NCBI GenBank assembly: GCA_036345935.2 | Contig: JADWOT020000007.1 | Location: forward strand, 11,328,099 to 11,392,098 | Source of the DNA: Taenia hydatigena | Lineage: Eukaryota; Platyhelminthes; Cestoda; Cyclophyllidea; Taeniidae | Length of the DNA stretch: 64,000 nt | Direction of reading: 5' to 3' | Shown: one piece after another, positions 11,600-25,605 of the stretch | Position numbering within the stretch: position 1 is the first letter of the stretch | How the letters are laid out: every line of letters starts with the position of its first letter | Program-made: the position numbers and the translations under genes | Notes under the pieces: generated by a model | The model's input: the letters and a program-made list of their open reading frames with translations, nothing else | Told to the model about the DNA's origin: nothing | The model's database searches: none

Positions 11600-12167
11600 T
11601 AGACTCCGGCTTTTTAAACAATAAACCCAATTATTTTGTCAAGGATGGATACCACTGCAACTGCACACTTTGTATCCCCCCTCGCCGATCTATGGCTTTA
11701 ATGGACAGTTTTGAGGCCCTGTTCAACGACTCATACACCCACTTATCCACCAGTGCATGCTCTGTCCGGTGTTGTCGATGACGTGGGATGTTTGGAAGAG
11801 GCGGTTGAAGGTACCCTCCCGTCTGTGCACTAAATGACACGTAAATTTGCTCCTCTCCCCTCCTCTCCCCTCTGCCGTCAATGCTGCTGCTACTGCTCAC
11901 TATTAGTAATTTGAATACTTCCGTTATTATTGTTGTTATTGCTGCTACTATTTGTTATACTTAACTATTGCTACTGTTGAAGCCAGTAAAGGCAAATGAG
12001 TTCATACTGTTTTCATGCTCTATTGCTTGATAGGAAGGTAGGGAGTTGGTAAAAAGATTTGTATAACGCCTTCTGTCCTGAGTCTTCTTTGGTTCAGCTG
12101 TCCACGTGAGGTGTTTTCTACCTTTGGCGTTTGGGTCACAAGTAGCCAGCCAACCAACCAACGAAAC
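11600..12167. other. intergenic with simple repeats
   Basis: This stretch holds two copies of TCCTCTCCCC (11851-11870) and a degenerate trinucleotide run rich in TTG/CTG/CTA on the plus strand (about 11890-11985). Copy C of R1 begins at its right edge. No gene is supported. Confidence 0.6.
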
Positions 12168-13027
12168 CGAGTTCTTCAGTATAAGATTTCGGACGACTAA
12201 ACTAACAAATACTGGTGTGTTCTCTTAAATCGACGCTACTTTAATGCAAAGATTCTTTTTATAAGCGTGGTTTGAAGGTCGCAAATCGAATTTAATTACT
12301 TCCACATATTTACTTCTATTTCTTTCTTACGACTAGCTAGACCTTGAATGTTTCAACATCGTCGATGGATCTTAAAATCCATTCGACGCTGATGGAGGAG
12401 TGCATGCTTGAGACCTCTTCCCAGGCTTCTCTTCACTCATTTAGTCACGATAATGCAGACAATTCCCGACTATTGGTTTCAATAATTTTGTAACTTAATG
12501 AGAAGTATTCCTTTGCATTGAAGTGCACCTCATACACATAAGTGGCTGCGAAATTCGCTGATAGCAAATGGGCTCAATGAGTGCCCTGATCGACCGCTTT
12601 GTTCGCTCCTCCTATTGCTGTTTCTTACAAAATGCAGTGCTATTTCCAATGATGCTACACAATTGACATTTGTAACACTTTTATGTTTCAGCATGCCAGA
12701 CCCAATTAAGTTCAGTGACTGATAGTCACGGTTCGCATCCGCTTCGAATGCCTTCTTTTCACAGCCAAGTAGAGTTAAACTTGGGGAGAACATGAGTGAA
12801 AAATTCGCATGTACACAAAAAAGGCTTGACCATCGACACGTGCGTGGACCATACTACACACTGTAAAATTTCTAAGAGGTTTGCGTACCACATGAGCTTG
12901 CGATTGACCCTGCTATTGTCCCCGTCTGTAAAAATTCTTAGCAATTTATTCGTACTAGCCTCAAAAGCAAAAACGGATGTATCAAGCACAAGTTTGGACT
13001 TTCAGTGATATGCTTTAGCCATTACCA
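12168..13027 (-). repeat. R1 dispersed repeat, copy C (partial)
   Basis: 12168-12790 runs parallel to copy A at 980-1570, and 12770-13027 matches copy B at 9560-9860 in reverse. Copy C thus bridges the parts that A and B share with D. The word GAGTTCTTCAGTATAAGATTTC at its left end is also in copy B (reverse, about 10262-10285). Minus-strand reading gives LTLLGCEKKAFEADANRDYQ, then SLNLIGSGMLK, uninterrupted at this point, followed by divergent sequence. Truncated at both ends. Confidence 0.75.
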
Positions 13028-15584
13028 TCGATAAATCGGCGCTCATATCAATCAATGTGCCTTAGAGTCTTAAAGCTTTGTGCAAGAACGTGGTTTCTGA
13101 CTTCTGCTATAATTTACAAGCAAATAATTTCCTACGCTAGCGACCCAATGCATGAGAACTTGATCCTTTTGTCAAGTTGCGAGTGGCACGGGTACCTTTC
13201 CATATGAAAGACCGTTTCTTATCGTTAGGCCTTCGGACGGGATTCAATTATTGCACATTGTGACCACCTTTTCCGCAAAGTATTTTACAAGGATTTTGAT
13301 CCACATTTTGTGGATAATCTAGTGTATCCAACATCTCAGGCCTCGGAGGGTTAGCAATGTGTCATCAAAGAGTTAAGACACCACATCTTACGTCCTAAGA
13401 CCCTTTGCTGCTCCCAATGGCTCTAACTTATAAAACGGCAAGCATTTGCATGCACTTCACACATTAGAAGAGCATAAAGCACCTTGGTGTTTTTCCGCAA
13501 GTCTGTGGGTTCCAAAACCCGGCATTGTCATCTGTGGTGCAATCAGTAAGAGTTGATGCGGTCTTGCTTAAAATGCACATCAATCCCTATAGTAGAAATG
13601 TGGAAAGCACTTGCACATCAAAGATTGTGTCAACGTCACTATTTACTAATTAGCAGCGTAAATATTTTAAGCGACGTCAATAATTAAACCGACTTTCACT
13701 ATTATCAACTTCAAGGATTGAAACGTTGGATTTATCAGCATTGATACAAAGGATTTTCAAGTGAATATATGCAGGTCGATCCAATTTTGTGTTGAAATGT
13801 GTGGGTAATTTAACTTTGTTCACATTGTAGTGTTTTAATGCGAATAACATTTTCTGAGAACGGCATTACTAATTAGTATTCTCCATTTTATGTGTCAATT
13901 CGAAGATCATTTTGCAGGCAACTTGATGCCAGAATTCACTTGAGCAGCTAGTAAAGTGGCTTGTAGAAAATAGCATGCAAATTAAGCCTTTTAGTCAAAT
14001 TACCGTCCTGAAATGTCGATTTGTCTACACTTTTTAGCAGGAGTACTAAGCATCGACCAAGAAATGACAGCAGTTGCATTTCGGAAAACAATAGACGGAA
14101 GTAAATTACCATTCCTACTTTCAATCTGCCCGTTTCGAAACACTCTGCGTTGCAAGGCAGCGTTAGCATTCCCTACTCCATTTCAAGTGTTAGCAATTAG
14201 ATGACAAATGCGAAAATAGCTAGGGCATGAAAACAAGCATGCATAATGTTTCCTTTTTGAATTAATATCACTTTTTGCATCAAGGTATCTAATTGCTTCC
14301 CATAGAAGATGGTCAACTTGGTCTGCCGACCTGATATTCAAAGCTAATTATATTTAAAATATCTCTGCGTGTTTTTGAAACACCGGCGTCTTCTTTGAGG
14401 GTCCTTGTAGTCACTTGACCAAGCCAGAGGAAGGTCATTTAGTTAATGTAACAAATAACAACATCCTCAATTCCTATTTGTTGATTATTATACACCCTGC
14501 TCACTCCTGATTTGAGAGGATTGGAACGCCCAAGGTCTTGAAAGATGAAATACGCTCTATCACGCATTAGCTGATGATGTCACGTTGCCTGTATCTGATA
14601 AGCAGGTGGCCCAGAGACTGCTGCTTTTCTTTAAGTGCCTCTATATTCTACCAAGAATAATGGTCAAAACCACCACATTGCACCAAATTTGACATTATGG
14701 TTTCCTTCGGTGTCCCATTAAGTAGTAGAGGTAATTGAAATCTCTCGGAATATGCAATTCAAGCGTCGCTCCTAATCTTCCACATGTAAGTTGGTATGTT
14801 TGAAAAGTCATATGGTTGGAAAACTTTTCATACAAGAGGTTTTATGGAGTGAAATCAAAGGTTGGTGACATGCATTATATGTAGTGCCTTAGCTCTGGTA
14901 GAAAAAAAAGCCGATCAAGCCTAGCTGTAATCACAAAGCTATCTATTGTCAAGACTAGCTCGAAATTTTGTTTGCTATATTTTCTATAATATCAATTGAC
15001 CTTTCTCTATCCCACCCTCAACAAGGACCTGCTTCGACATTTATGGTCACATGCATGCTTAAAAGTTGATGATCCAGTGACGGATAACTCTGTATTCAGT
15101 GCTAGTAATGTTAAATTCAGCATATACTCTTTTATTTTGCTAATCCCATGGTAAAGGGTGCATTCTTGGAGGGGTCGATCTGGAACGTGTTCATCAGCTG
15201 CAAATTGCATTCATTGCTTTCACGACCTGTTAATCCACGTGTGCATAGATGCTAAGTATATAACTTGGGATGCTAAAAATGTGGCATGAAGCGGCATTAG
15301 GTGTCTGGCGGAGTTCTAGAACAATGACCTACTTTATACAAGGAAGAAACTAGCTGCGTTTCTCGAAGTCTTAAATTCATAGAGGAGAAACGGGTTGAAC
15401 AGCACAATTGGTCCATGGTCTTATGAGATAATAAGATCCTGGACCGCAAATGCTTTTTAGTAAGCTTAGGGAATGCGGTCAACATATAACTGAATTTCGT
15501 GAGGATTGTTAGACTCGTTTAGCTATTATCAGGCAGTAGAATAAAGTAGGCGATTAAAAGGCGATTTCATCTCTCAGCGATCCA
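13028..15584. other. no supported gene
   Basis: Only short frames with no recognisable features, for example minus 15007-15210 and 13948-14169. No repeat partner was found elsewhere in the window. Confidence 0.5.
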
Positions 15585-16053
15585 TAAAAGCGATCAGATT
15601 AGGGTTGACTCTCCCGTTTGATGCAATCTGCACGCGTAGAGAGGTAGGGACTTCGGCGAAAGCAAAACTTATTGATCATTCTGACAGCACATCAAACAAC
15701 GCCAAAATTGCGCAATTACAACTTTGAACCAACAACTTTAATTAGGCGATATTCTCGAGGTTGAAGATGGAAATAAAAACCTGGTGTGTGTACTTTGCCA
15801 TGACTACTATTTGGATTCTCAGCGAAACAACATTAATGCATTACAATTTTCCTCACCCTTCTCACCATCCTGGCTAAGCTGCGGAAGGCAAACACTGGAC
15901 CTTCTGTTGTCATCATATCGGCATCAGAGAAGAATCTGTATGAAGGCTTCATTTCATTCTTACGTATCCGAAGGAGAGATGAAGAGGAGCATTGCTACAA
16001 AGGGTTGCCAGGCAACGGGATTCGGTAATCCTTTTAAGAAACCTCACTCGGGT
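15585..16053 (+). repeat. R2 dispersed repeat, copy E
   Basis: This stretch matches the reverse complement of 33531-34053. Shared landmarks in order are ATAAAAGCG, GACTTTGCAATCTGC-type sequence, GATGGAAATAAAAA, CATTACAATTTTCCTCAC, ATCTGTATGAAGGCT and GAGCATTGCTACAAAG. Both copies keep the peptide DGNKNLVC and later ICMKA...SIATK in the same sense, so an ancestral coding sequence is likely. The copies differ by several indels and neither has an intact frame. Element class unknown. Confidence 0.7.
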
Positions 16054-18005
16054 GCCTGCGCTTATCTTTCGTTAGCGGCTTGTGCAAAAGGTGAGTTGGC
16101 ATGAGGGTCAGGTGGCCAAAAGAGAATCATATGAGGATTGTGGCTTAAACTTTAAGGTGGAAAAGTATGTCTGCCTGCGTGCATTGATTTATATCTTGCA
16201 GTAGATGTGGCTGGAAGGCACTGAACGAGGCCCAATAGCAAAAGATGCGACAGCCTCTGACAGTGTAGCCATGTAGCTTTCGTTAATTGTCTAAAAGGAT
16301 GCTGCTTTGAATCTCGTTGTTAATATTCTTTTTTCCTGTTACTCTTAACATCACGCCCATATTTTGCGTAGAATGGCATCTTCGCAAGGCAGAGTGGCGG
16401 GTCGGTACTGGTAAGAGTTGTCAAATTGTGGGACGATAGACACCATAAATGGAACACTAATATAGCTTAAGCACGCCTTCGCGGTTGGTCGAGGCTGGCT
16501 GGCGGTGAACGCACCCTTGAAGCCGGAATCTAAATAAGAAGGGAAGGCTTGACGACAACACAGTATTAATAGCCAAAGCCAGTGTCTTCTTAGCACTTAT
16601 GTGTATCTGCGGCTGTTCATACTACCCCTCGACTTGTAGTAATCAGAAAGCCGTCTTAAAGCTCATTCGCTCTGGTGGAATAATCAGCTGAAATCGTTGA
16701 AGTGGGACCTGAAGGAGGATGGATAAGAAAAGAATGTGATTCCTTTCTTTAAAGCGGCGTATAATACGTGCATAGAAACTTTATATGCATGAACAGTGAT
16801 GCGTAACTTACCGCACCATCTGATCGAAAGGAAAAGTTAAGGCCACGAAAGTAAATACCATCGTAAAAGTTGTGAGTCAACATGCACCATGCTAGTAAAA
16901 TTGCTGAACGCACGTGATGATAAGCATGCCAGCTTTAGTGTGCATGCGGTAGTTCATCTCATGCTGCCCTTAGTTAGACCCCACTAAATTGCAAGGAATA
17001 TGCTGTTGATGTGGACGCAGATTGTGAATACCAGTCACTGCATTGACTCGGGTCCCAGCATGTTTAAAATATGGTCACTGATTTTAATCAAGTAGCATGA
17101 TTAAAAACATAAATGCGAGTGAAAAGAAACAATGGGAAAAGAAAGCAAACTAATCGCTTTAGACCAGTGTGTGACTAATGAGTTTAGCCCTTAAAAACAC
17201 TTCTACAACATTCAATGGTATTGACGCACTCAAACCTGATCAGGGAGCAAACGCATTCCAAAGTCCTGTCGAGGGCACCCATGGCCACACTTATTCTTAG
17301 CTATTGAAGAAGTCCAATTTTGTGGTGAACTGCGTGTTCCTACCGCGTACGGACGAGGATGTTCATGTGCGTGAGCGGAGAAGAGAAGGCGACCTAAAAT
17401 AACGCGGCTGAGTTGGATTAGCAAGTGAAGATAAGTGAATGCAGAAAGAGCTGCCCAATAGCGCATTTGCTTGTTTACATATTGTTTACCTTGAGATATA
17501 GCACGCAGCTAATCAAATGTTCCAACGGCTTTTTTCGACGCGCTGGTGGTGAAGTTCATGATAACTCGCTTGTCTGATTGGCCTGTTTACATGAGTGCAC
17601 CAACGTAGCCGCGCTCCCTCTGCTCGCATTACAAGCGATTGTTAACAAGGTTTGACGGACTTCGAACCCGTTACACACAATCTCCGTACCCATTGCTATG
17701 GCATCTCTAAGCCTCAGGCGGCCACAATGATACGTAGATGTTTAATCTGGTGGCATTTGGTGACCTACTACTGTTGGCGTATTTTGATTAGGGCCAAAAG
17801 TAACATGAGACTATTCGTGGATGCTCACATCTGTGGAGAGCCTAGAGTAGCTGACGCATATCCTTTCGCTCATATCATTCTTCAGGCAGAAGAGTGAATA
17901 CGCCATCATCACTCGCACTTTACCAACTTTAGTTGTAGCCGCTGCAACCGTCGTCCCACAACGAATTTGAGCTGGAATCGACTTAGTGACGATCACTCGC
18001 AGTCA
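16054..18005. other. no supported gene
   Basis: A minus-strand frame at 16351-16596 starts with a hydrophobic LWLLIL stretch, but it has no family match that I can name and no clear splice sites. A weak B-box-like GGTTCGAAGTCC sits on the minus strand near 17660 without a complete cloverleaf. Confidence 0.45.
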
Positions 18006-18078
18006 CTTTAAAAAGTGGTCGAGAGCTATTTATCTTTGACTCCGGAAACCGGCGCCTTAATTCTTAGGCCACCTGCTC
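18006..18078 (-). pseudogene. tRNA-Arg(CCG)-like remnant
   Basis: The minus strand has a perfect tRNA D-arm, GCCT-AAGAATTA-AGGC, followed by G26 and the 7-nt loop TTCCGGA with CCG in the anticodon position, all at tRNA spacing. The anticodon stem, T-arm and acceptor do not pair, so only the 5' half of a tRNA is recognisable. It may be the head of a decayed tRNA-derived SINE. Confidence 0.35.
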
Positions 18079-21000
18079 TCGTCTACTGTCCGCCACACCA
18101 CGAACATACGCTAGTATAAGCGGCGAACCGTGGATCGCAGCGATCCATGGATATAATTCTCGCTTCGGGTGCTAGAAATCTCAAGTTTAACTCTTGGCAA
18201 ATTTTGCTATTAATCCGGTAGTTAGCACAGCCTTTTGGAAATGCGTCACATAAGTCCTTGATTGTCATCGTTATCCTATACTTTTAAGTTAAATAAGAAG
18301 CAACAAACTTGATTTCCAAAGTTGGTTAAGCACACTGACTGCAAAGAATGTCCAATCATCCGACCAGGATTTTGGTCTGCCATAGGACAAATACGCCCTC
18401 ATCGAGAAATTGTGCCTGCGTTATTGTCACAGTGATCACTTGCTCCAAACTGTCTGCTTTATGGAATTAGAGCTTTGCTACTGATGACATGTTACATCCA
18501 GAATGTCTGGAATGTCTTGCAAAAGCCCTATTCTCAATTAACAGGATCCAGAGTTAGGGCTAGCCAATACTTGTAGCAGAATGATTTGATACGCCACTAT
18601 TTGGAATGATGAATGTGCTCTTTTAAAGCCCAATTGGATGCATGTAAAGATTTAACCGAAGAGAGGGATTATTGCTCCGCTTAGTTAAGCGTTTTTGTTT
18701 CTGGTTCCAACCCCCTTTTGGATTGGAATCATTCTGCTCCTAATGGGCATCTGTGCTCCCCATCGTAATCGTTTGTTTGTTGTGCGACGCATTTGTAGCA
18801 CACGTCACCAATCATCTCATGATGACTGAAGCTGTACTGTGTCGTGATTCGCAAGATTATTGCTTGTTTTATGAAAACAACGTCAATAAATCACAAGGCA
18901 TAATAGCATTGTTTTTGACGCTCGGCTCTGAATTATTGATCGTAATTCTTCGCATAGCCAATGCCACGATCAGACAATCCTGATAGATTCTATTGTCCAC
19001 CATGCTTCTGTAGTAAGTGTTGCCCTTGGCTTCATTTGTTAGAAACATGTTAAAGCTTAAGTGCTGTTCTGTGATTCAGTCTCTGACATGAATACTGTCT
19101 TGTACTAAAATAGAGGAACATAATGCTCACGAAGTGCATTCATGATGTTTCCGCATTCAATGCAATTTATGGTTGTCACATAGCGCAGCGCAGTCGTTAT
19201 CTATCTTACGCTTTTACTGTACTCACGATTGTCAGCTGAAGTGCGTTAAAAGTGATGCCAAGTTGATAAAACAGTGGTGAATCATACTTACTGCATGGCT
19301 AGATTTATGTTAGAGGTGTAAGTGAAGCCAACAACGTTGCGTTCGAGTGTTTCGATAATTTTTATAAAAAAATGGAAGCTCGATATTTATGAAGTCCATA
19401 AAAATGCATTATGATGGGCGTGCCAATAGGGACTTCCCTTCTCCGGAGCAACTAATCCGGTCGACTTGCGAACTGCATCAAGAGAACACTTGCACTTATG
19501 TAAACACGCATGGCTAAATGCGGTCAGCTTAGTCTTAATCTAAATCCATGTCACTTACAAGGTCACCAAACGTGCTCATTTTGAGCCAGCAGATTCTGCT
19601 CGCGCATGTGACTAAGTCTTCCTTGGTGTAGAGCCATGAGTGGTCATGCACGACCCTGACCAAAGTCGGAGAAAACGCTCAAGTACGTTAATGCTGCACC
19701 TCTCCAAAACATCCCATCAAGTGTTTAATAGATGGAGAGTCCTTGCTATGACTTTCGCTTGGAGACCCGTTCCTCATGCTTAAACAAAAACAAGCGTATT
19801 TATCAATTTAATTCTCTTATAATATCATAAAAGTGAATCAAGAGAGTTCGGTATATTTATAAAGCTAAAATAATAGGCTCACCTGTCGAACCGCCACTCA
19901 TACCACCCTGATAGTAAACAACAGTCACTTTTCACATGTAGCGAATGGCAAACATTAGCTATGTTGCTGAGTCGGAAGAGTGTCCCCTGGTAAATACAGC
20001 CTTGGTAGTCTGCATCATAGTCTATGAAAAAACGTCTCCTTGGAACCCAACAAAAGTTTCGGAAGCACAAGCTTAAGCCACGATGACAGGACTAGTCGTT
20101 GATGCTGCAGGGGGACGTGTGATGTTTTGCAGTTTTTAGCAGAAGTACTTCGAATGAGTCCCCTTTGTGATTAAGTGGATGAATTAATACTGACGTATTC
20201 CCAACGACTTGACAACAAGGATATCCTTCCACATCCATCCAACTTTTGAAATTGATGCACTCCTCTGTTCCTCACTAACCACTCACTTTCCATTCCTTTG
20301 CAAAATATAGGACAACGAAGATAGAAATGTTGACAGACATGGCCGTGGACTGAATTTTAACAAAATTTTTTACCAAGCCTATAAAAGGGAAATAATGGAT
20401 TTGATTTAAGCGAATCCTAGTTTCGTGTCCTGACAGTTATGCAACACCACTTGTGTTTGGACGAGTGGGGACATTATCACCGATCCTAGAACGCTAAAGC
20501 AAAAAGTAAAGTTAGACGAGCTTACTGGTTTGGGTCTCCACTTGAGCCTCATTCTTTCAAATACGCATCTTTCTTTTGAACAAATAATGCAATAGCATTA
20601 TACTTCAGCAGTTGTGCTATTAAAGGTCTGCGGCAGTTACTTGTTACTGACGAATGCTTCTAGAGTGACACATAACAAAAGACATGTGGTGCCTAAAAAA
20701 ATTGAACGATACATGAAAAACTTAGTAACGCTACGGCAACAACAGCATAGCTGGATGCAAACTAATAAACGCATCTGTATGGAGATCGCATGCATTGCTT
20801 CTCAGTTCAGCCTTCATGCCACTAAGTACAAGCTTTCTTTGGAATTGTTTTAGATGATCATGCTGCTTAGTTAAGGAAGAATACCGTGACAACATTTGAG
20901 CTCACGGCATGTTTTATCGGCAAGGGCGTCTAATTTAGTTGGATAAATGACAATGGAACTTTGCCTTCAAATCCTCAGATGTCGATGATACGTGTGCGGA

Positions 21001-24000
21001 GGTAATGAAGACTTGTGAGTGCACTGCGTATAACAGGCAAAGCAAAGAGACCGAAATTGGGCCGTAGTGACTTAGAAGATATTAGCACACACTTAGAGTG
21101 TCTATAGGATTGAATGATCGAGGCGAATCCCATTGCTATCGTAAACCATATATAGAGCCTTGTATTACAATGAGGCGCTAAGAATTAACTATAGAAAACA
21201 CTCTTTTCGTTGGTCCAACTAAGCCGCGGTTGCGGCAGTGGTGCATGCGGCGCTTTGTCCCAAGCGCGGAATTCCACGATGCAAAATTTTTGCATTCAGG
21301 TTGATACAAGGACCGGGATTGTGCGCCTATCGTCAGTGGTAATAGCATCAAGAGAGGTAATAAGTGGTTGCAAATGGTGTTGGTGTTTTGTGATAATGTT
21401 GACTTTAGCAGGAATCAAGTAGCTAGTAAGGCGTTTGGCTTTAAATGTAACTGGTCCTATGCCATGAACACGAATCCTTTGAACTCATCGGACAATTGAC
21501 ATGCCTAATAAGTAAAATGGACGTGCTCAAATGACAGTTCCGGTAAAAAATGTAGTCTAAGGTGGATGGGCTTAAGGGAAGTAGGATGTTCGTAAACAAA
21601 CTCCAATTTATTATATTTTGGCCATGATGCACTGATATTTATCCAATCGTAAGTTGTTTCTACACTACGCAGATGGCAATGTCAGCGACTTCTCTGCTGA
21701 GGACTGCTGCTTATTCAACTTCCCCACCATGCTCGTCTCCATGCATAACCTAATTGACAATCAAGTGGTAGTAAGATGCTTTTAGCATGTTTTGACCCCT
21801 TCAATTGCTCCACGACTGCCAGCTCGGTTTTCAGCCGGATTGATCTTTATGGGACCAACCCATTTATTTGTTGACACGTGCTGGCCCAACACCAAGAGAT
21901 CAACCAAAGTTTGATTAAGTAAATGGGACGATTGGGTAGTTCTAACTTTTCGCGTACACTATTACTTAAACTTTGTGCGTAAGGTTCGCATTATTCTTTA
22001 GCGCCCTTGCCTGTCTGATCGCTCTTGGACATAGGTTTTGAGTATACGGGATTCGGACTGCTTTAAGTTCATGCAGCAAATGCGTTCAAGCTAAATCGTC
22101 AATAAATTTTGTAAACTTAACGGGAAGTGTACTAACGAAACTGATAACAAATGCATTTAATTATACTTGACCCAGTCCCTAGAGTGCCAGCAGACAACGC
22201 TTTGTTCATAATTTTTTCCAAACTTACAGTCTTAATTTCGACAAATACAAAAAGGCAATGATGACGTTAACAAATTAGCGACTTTAGTTTTTACTGCTAA
22301 CGGGTCTGCAGAGAGTTAGTTAAGAAAAGGTTATTCTAAGTTCATTTATTGTGTATGATATAAACTAACAGATGCGTTTAGAGCTATAATATATATTATA
22401 TAGACACATATATATATAAGGTAAAACTCTAGATTTAGATCAGCGAGAATCCCAAGTGCCCGTTGTAGATTACTTTCATTTGATTATTACCAAATCGTGG
22501 CTGCTGAATTTTAGGAAATGTGTTTAGGAATTTAATGCGCTCCTTAGTGGCTCTATTTGTCTTGCCCTGTTTGCATAGCGCCTATCTTTTATATGGTTGC
22601 TTTAAAACCTCGCAGAATGTGTTTCTCAACCGTATTTTAAGAAGAGAACTAAACCCTTATGATTTCCACAGTTTTAAGAGTAAAACACAATGCCTTTAAT
22701 GCTTAGAGATCTAAAGAACGGCATCTAATGAATGTTCGGTTTTGCGATTTAATTCTTTTGACTTATTTTCCTTAGGCAGGAAGGGTCTAGTTTAACAGTG
22801 AAGAATAAAAAGTCGACTTTTGGAGCAGAAGACATCAACGGTGCTCAACTACACTCCGATTGACTTTGACGCTGATTAGCCCGAGTTGGTGCAAGAAGAA
22901 AGGTGGACCTGCATAGGCCATGACAATCTATCGAAAGCAAATGAAGAGGTGTCGAACACAGACAAATGCACGCTTAGTATCGTGGGTTTCGATTCTTCAA
23001 TGTGTCCCGGCCATTATGTCTGTCACAGCTCCTAGTATTCCAAACACATTCCATGCACATTCTCCCAATACTCTTGGTCTTAGCATGCACAGGCCAGCAG
23101 TGCCAATCAAAGTCCCTTATGTGGCTGTCTCACATAACTCTGCAGATGTCGGATGAACAAAGAGTGCATAGTAGGGGTCACTTCCCACCGTCATTGTAAT
23201 TCTAGGATACCCGTGTGGTCTCAAGCAAAACAGCTACCAATTATTTGCCTTCTATTCCACCAAAAGTGTGATAATTATATACTTCTGCATGTTTAGACAG
23301 CATTTTATGGTACACGTTTTAATTTTTTCCTTTAAACACATCGCCAAACCTTACTGTAGGTATCCTACTGCTATCCCACATTTAATGATTTCACTGCGTC
23401 ATGCTGGCATTGGCACCAGACAGCCAACACCTAAACAACTTGGGCATCTGCATTTCTTAAGCAGCACTAGCCTAACTGCAAGTACAAACAAGTCTCGGTC
23501 CAATCGTATGAAGCATTAATTTTGGCAGACGGAAGAAGCAGATGGGAGCTAAAGTTTCTAAGTACACTTCACTGTCCTAAAAGTCGTTTGGAAAGGCAAA
23601 ATTAAGTTGATAATTAGATTAATTATAGGTTCAGAGCGGTTAGAACAGATAAAGGCAAGTTACTGAACACTACTTATTCATTCGCTGGCCGAGTAACTGC
23701 AGGTCATTCTATGTTTAATGTTCTCTTGAAAACTCAATTCAAATAGTGCACCTCAAAGCCTGCTCATTTGGCCTATCTGGGACGGCATAGACAGAGACAG
23801 CTAGTTGAATGGGCGGAAACTGGTATCACCCTAGAGGACTATGCAAACTCCTGGGTGACTTGAGCAGTTAAAACCCAGATATCTAATGGCAGCGAAGCTC
23901 TGACTATTCGTTTGGTTATCAGTTGGCAAAGACTTCATAGGCGCAACATGCCGGTCAGTAAGAGTATTAAAATGGTGCTATGCCATCGTACGCGGAGGGG

Positions 24001-25080
24001 TGCTGTTAGCATCTCTCTGTCCCTAATGCGTCTGCGCAAAGTTAACGGCACTGAGAAGGAACCAATGCAAACATCACTGAATCAAATAGACATTAACAGG
24101 AGCAGTAAAATGCTGGGTTGATTCCGTCTTTCAATCAGACTAACTCTGCAGATGTGATGAGTAAAGGTGTCTTTAGTTTATGAACATTGACAACTGGATA
24201 CGAATGGTTCATTTGGCAAAATAATGCTCCTTGGCATAAACTTATGTCCATTGCATTGCAGTCATCGTCACCGTATCCAAACGTGTTTTCCCAGTCTAGT
24301 GGACTACATCAAATTTATCTACAAATATCTGCCATCTTGACGTTTTTTCGAAGCCAACAACTCATTCTCTTCTTAGCATGTCATCCTTATCAATCACGTC
24401 TGCTCTATCACTTTGTCGATCTTTTATCACCAAAAGTGGATGAATTGGCCAAAACTCTTACTGATGCTTCCCTGCATAATCAGTTGCTATCATACCGATA
24501 GGTTTCCTAGTCTCTTTCCATCACTACATGCTTGGACGGATTTCTTTTCGTTAGCATACGGCTTTTAATGAAAGCTCTTGTCCCTACTTTGCTGCTACAT
24601 GTTTAAATGGTTAGAAGATACTGCATCATACATGGAGGTAAAACTTTTACTACAGTGCGCAGAATGAATTACGCGCGGCACTAAGTTAAGGAGATGGGGA
24701 GGTGAATGAACCGACAGAATTCCACTTCCATTAAATGGGGAAAACTGATTGCAAAGCTTTGCTTTCATTCATTACGTACAAACCTCTTTCCTCTTTTGGT
24801 CTAATCATTTTAAAAAGTATGACTCGAATGAAATGGTCTATGCCTTATTTACCATCATGTCAAATATTATCTTGTGAGGTCTAGTTCGGCGACTCACCCA
24901 TTCACCCTCTCTCTTGCTGCTTCATTGGAGTCTCCTTCCTTTACGCTCATCAATCATAGTGCATTAGGCTTTTGTGAGACTGCAAAGTAATAATTTGCTT
25001 GACAAGCGACAATCGTTGTACTTTGGCAGTTCCTGTCAACTTCAGAAGTGATGGTGCATTTCAACACCTTGTATATTCAG
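18079..25080. other. gene desert with an AT microsatellite
   Basis: About 7 kb with no supported gene. A short AT-rich dinucleotide run lies at 22385-22418 (ATAATATATATTATATA, then CATATATATATA). A plus-strand frame at 24187-24501 has a plausible amphipathic C-terminal part (SPKVDELAKTLTDASLHNQ) but no convincing splice acceptor or family, so it is not called. Confidence 0.5.
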
Positions 25081-25605
25081 TCTTGAGAGCAAAATGGGTG
25101 TGTCAAGCGGAAATGTGAACTTAAGTGAGATGCTCGTGACATTTTGGCACATTCGAGGTCAAGAATGAATTGATTGCTGCGGATGCAGCTGCAACCAACG
25201 CCAGATGGCTGTTTCCTGTCTCCCTTAGCCACAATACCATTCACAAGACCTCTTTAATGCCCACCTACTTCAAGTGCATTTGTCCACCATGATTTAAATC
25301 ACCTTTAGACAGTTTTAGGTTGATAGTTTAGCGAACCCGTTCAACCTAAAGCTCATTAATGCATGCACCAAAAAGTGCTTAGGCGCATTCAAACGTCGTC
25401 ATATGTGGTGCCAACGCTTTGCAATAGTGATAATGCTTCTAAGAGTTTTTCCAAGATGTCATGTTAGGCTCACTTACTGCTCTTCGATAGAAGATTGAGA
25501 TAACTAGATTTGATGACAGGGATCACGTATACTATCCTTTCGCCCTGAAATAAAACCCATTTAGGGCAAGAATTTTGAGTCACTCTACGTGAGTTATTGC
25601 GCAGA
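25081..25605 (-). repeat. R1 dispersed repeat, copy D (fragment)
   Basis: The plus strand here matches the reverse complement of 9019-9640 in copy B. Landmarks are CTTGAGAGCAAAAT, AGTGAGATGCT, GCCAGATGGCTG, GCATGCACCAAAAA and ACGTGAGTTATTGCGCAGA. Similarity stops at the same terminal word as in copy B, which defines one element end. The other end is truncated at about 25081. Confidence 0.7.

Noticed and set aside
13204..13225. TGAAAGAC, miR-71 seed
   Set aside because: No opposing arm is found within 100 bp.
20184..20201. AATACTGACGTATTC, also at 37573
   Set aside because: The flanks of the two sites are unrelated and one such 15-mer match is expected by chance.
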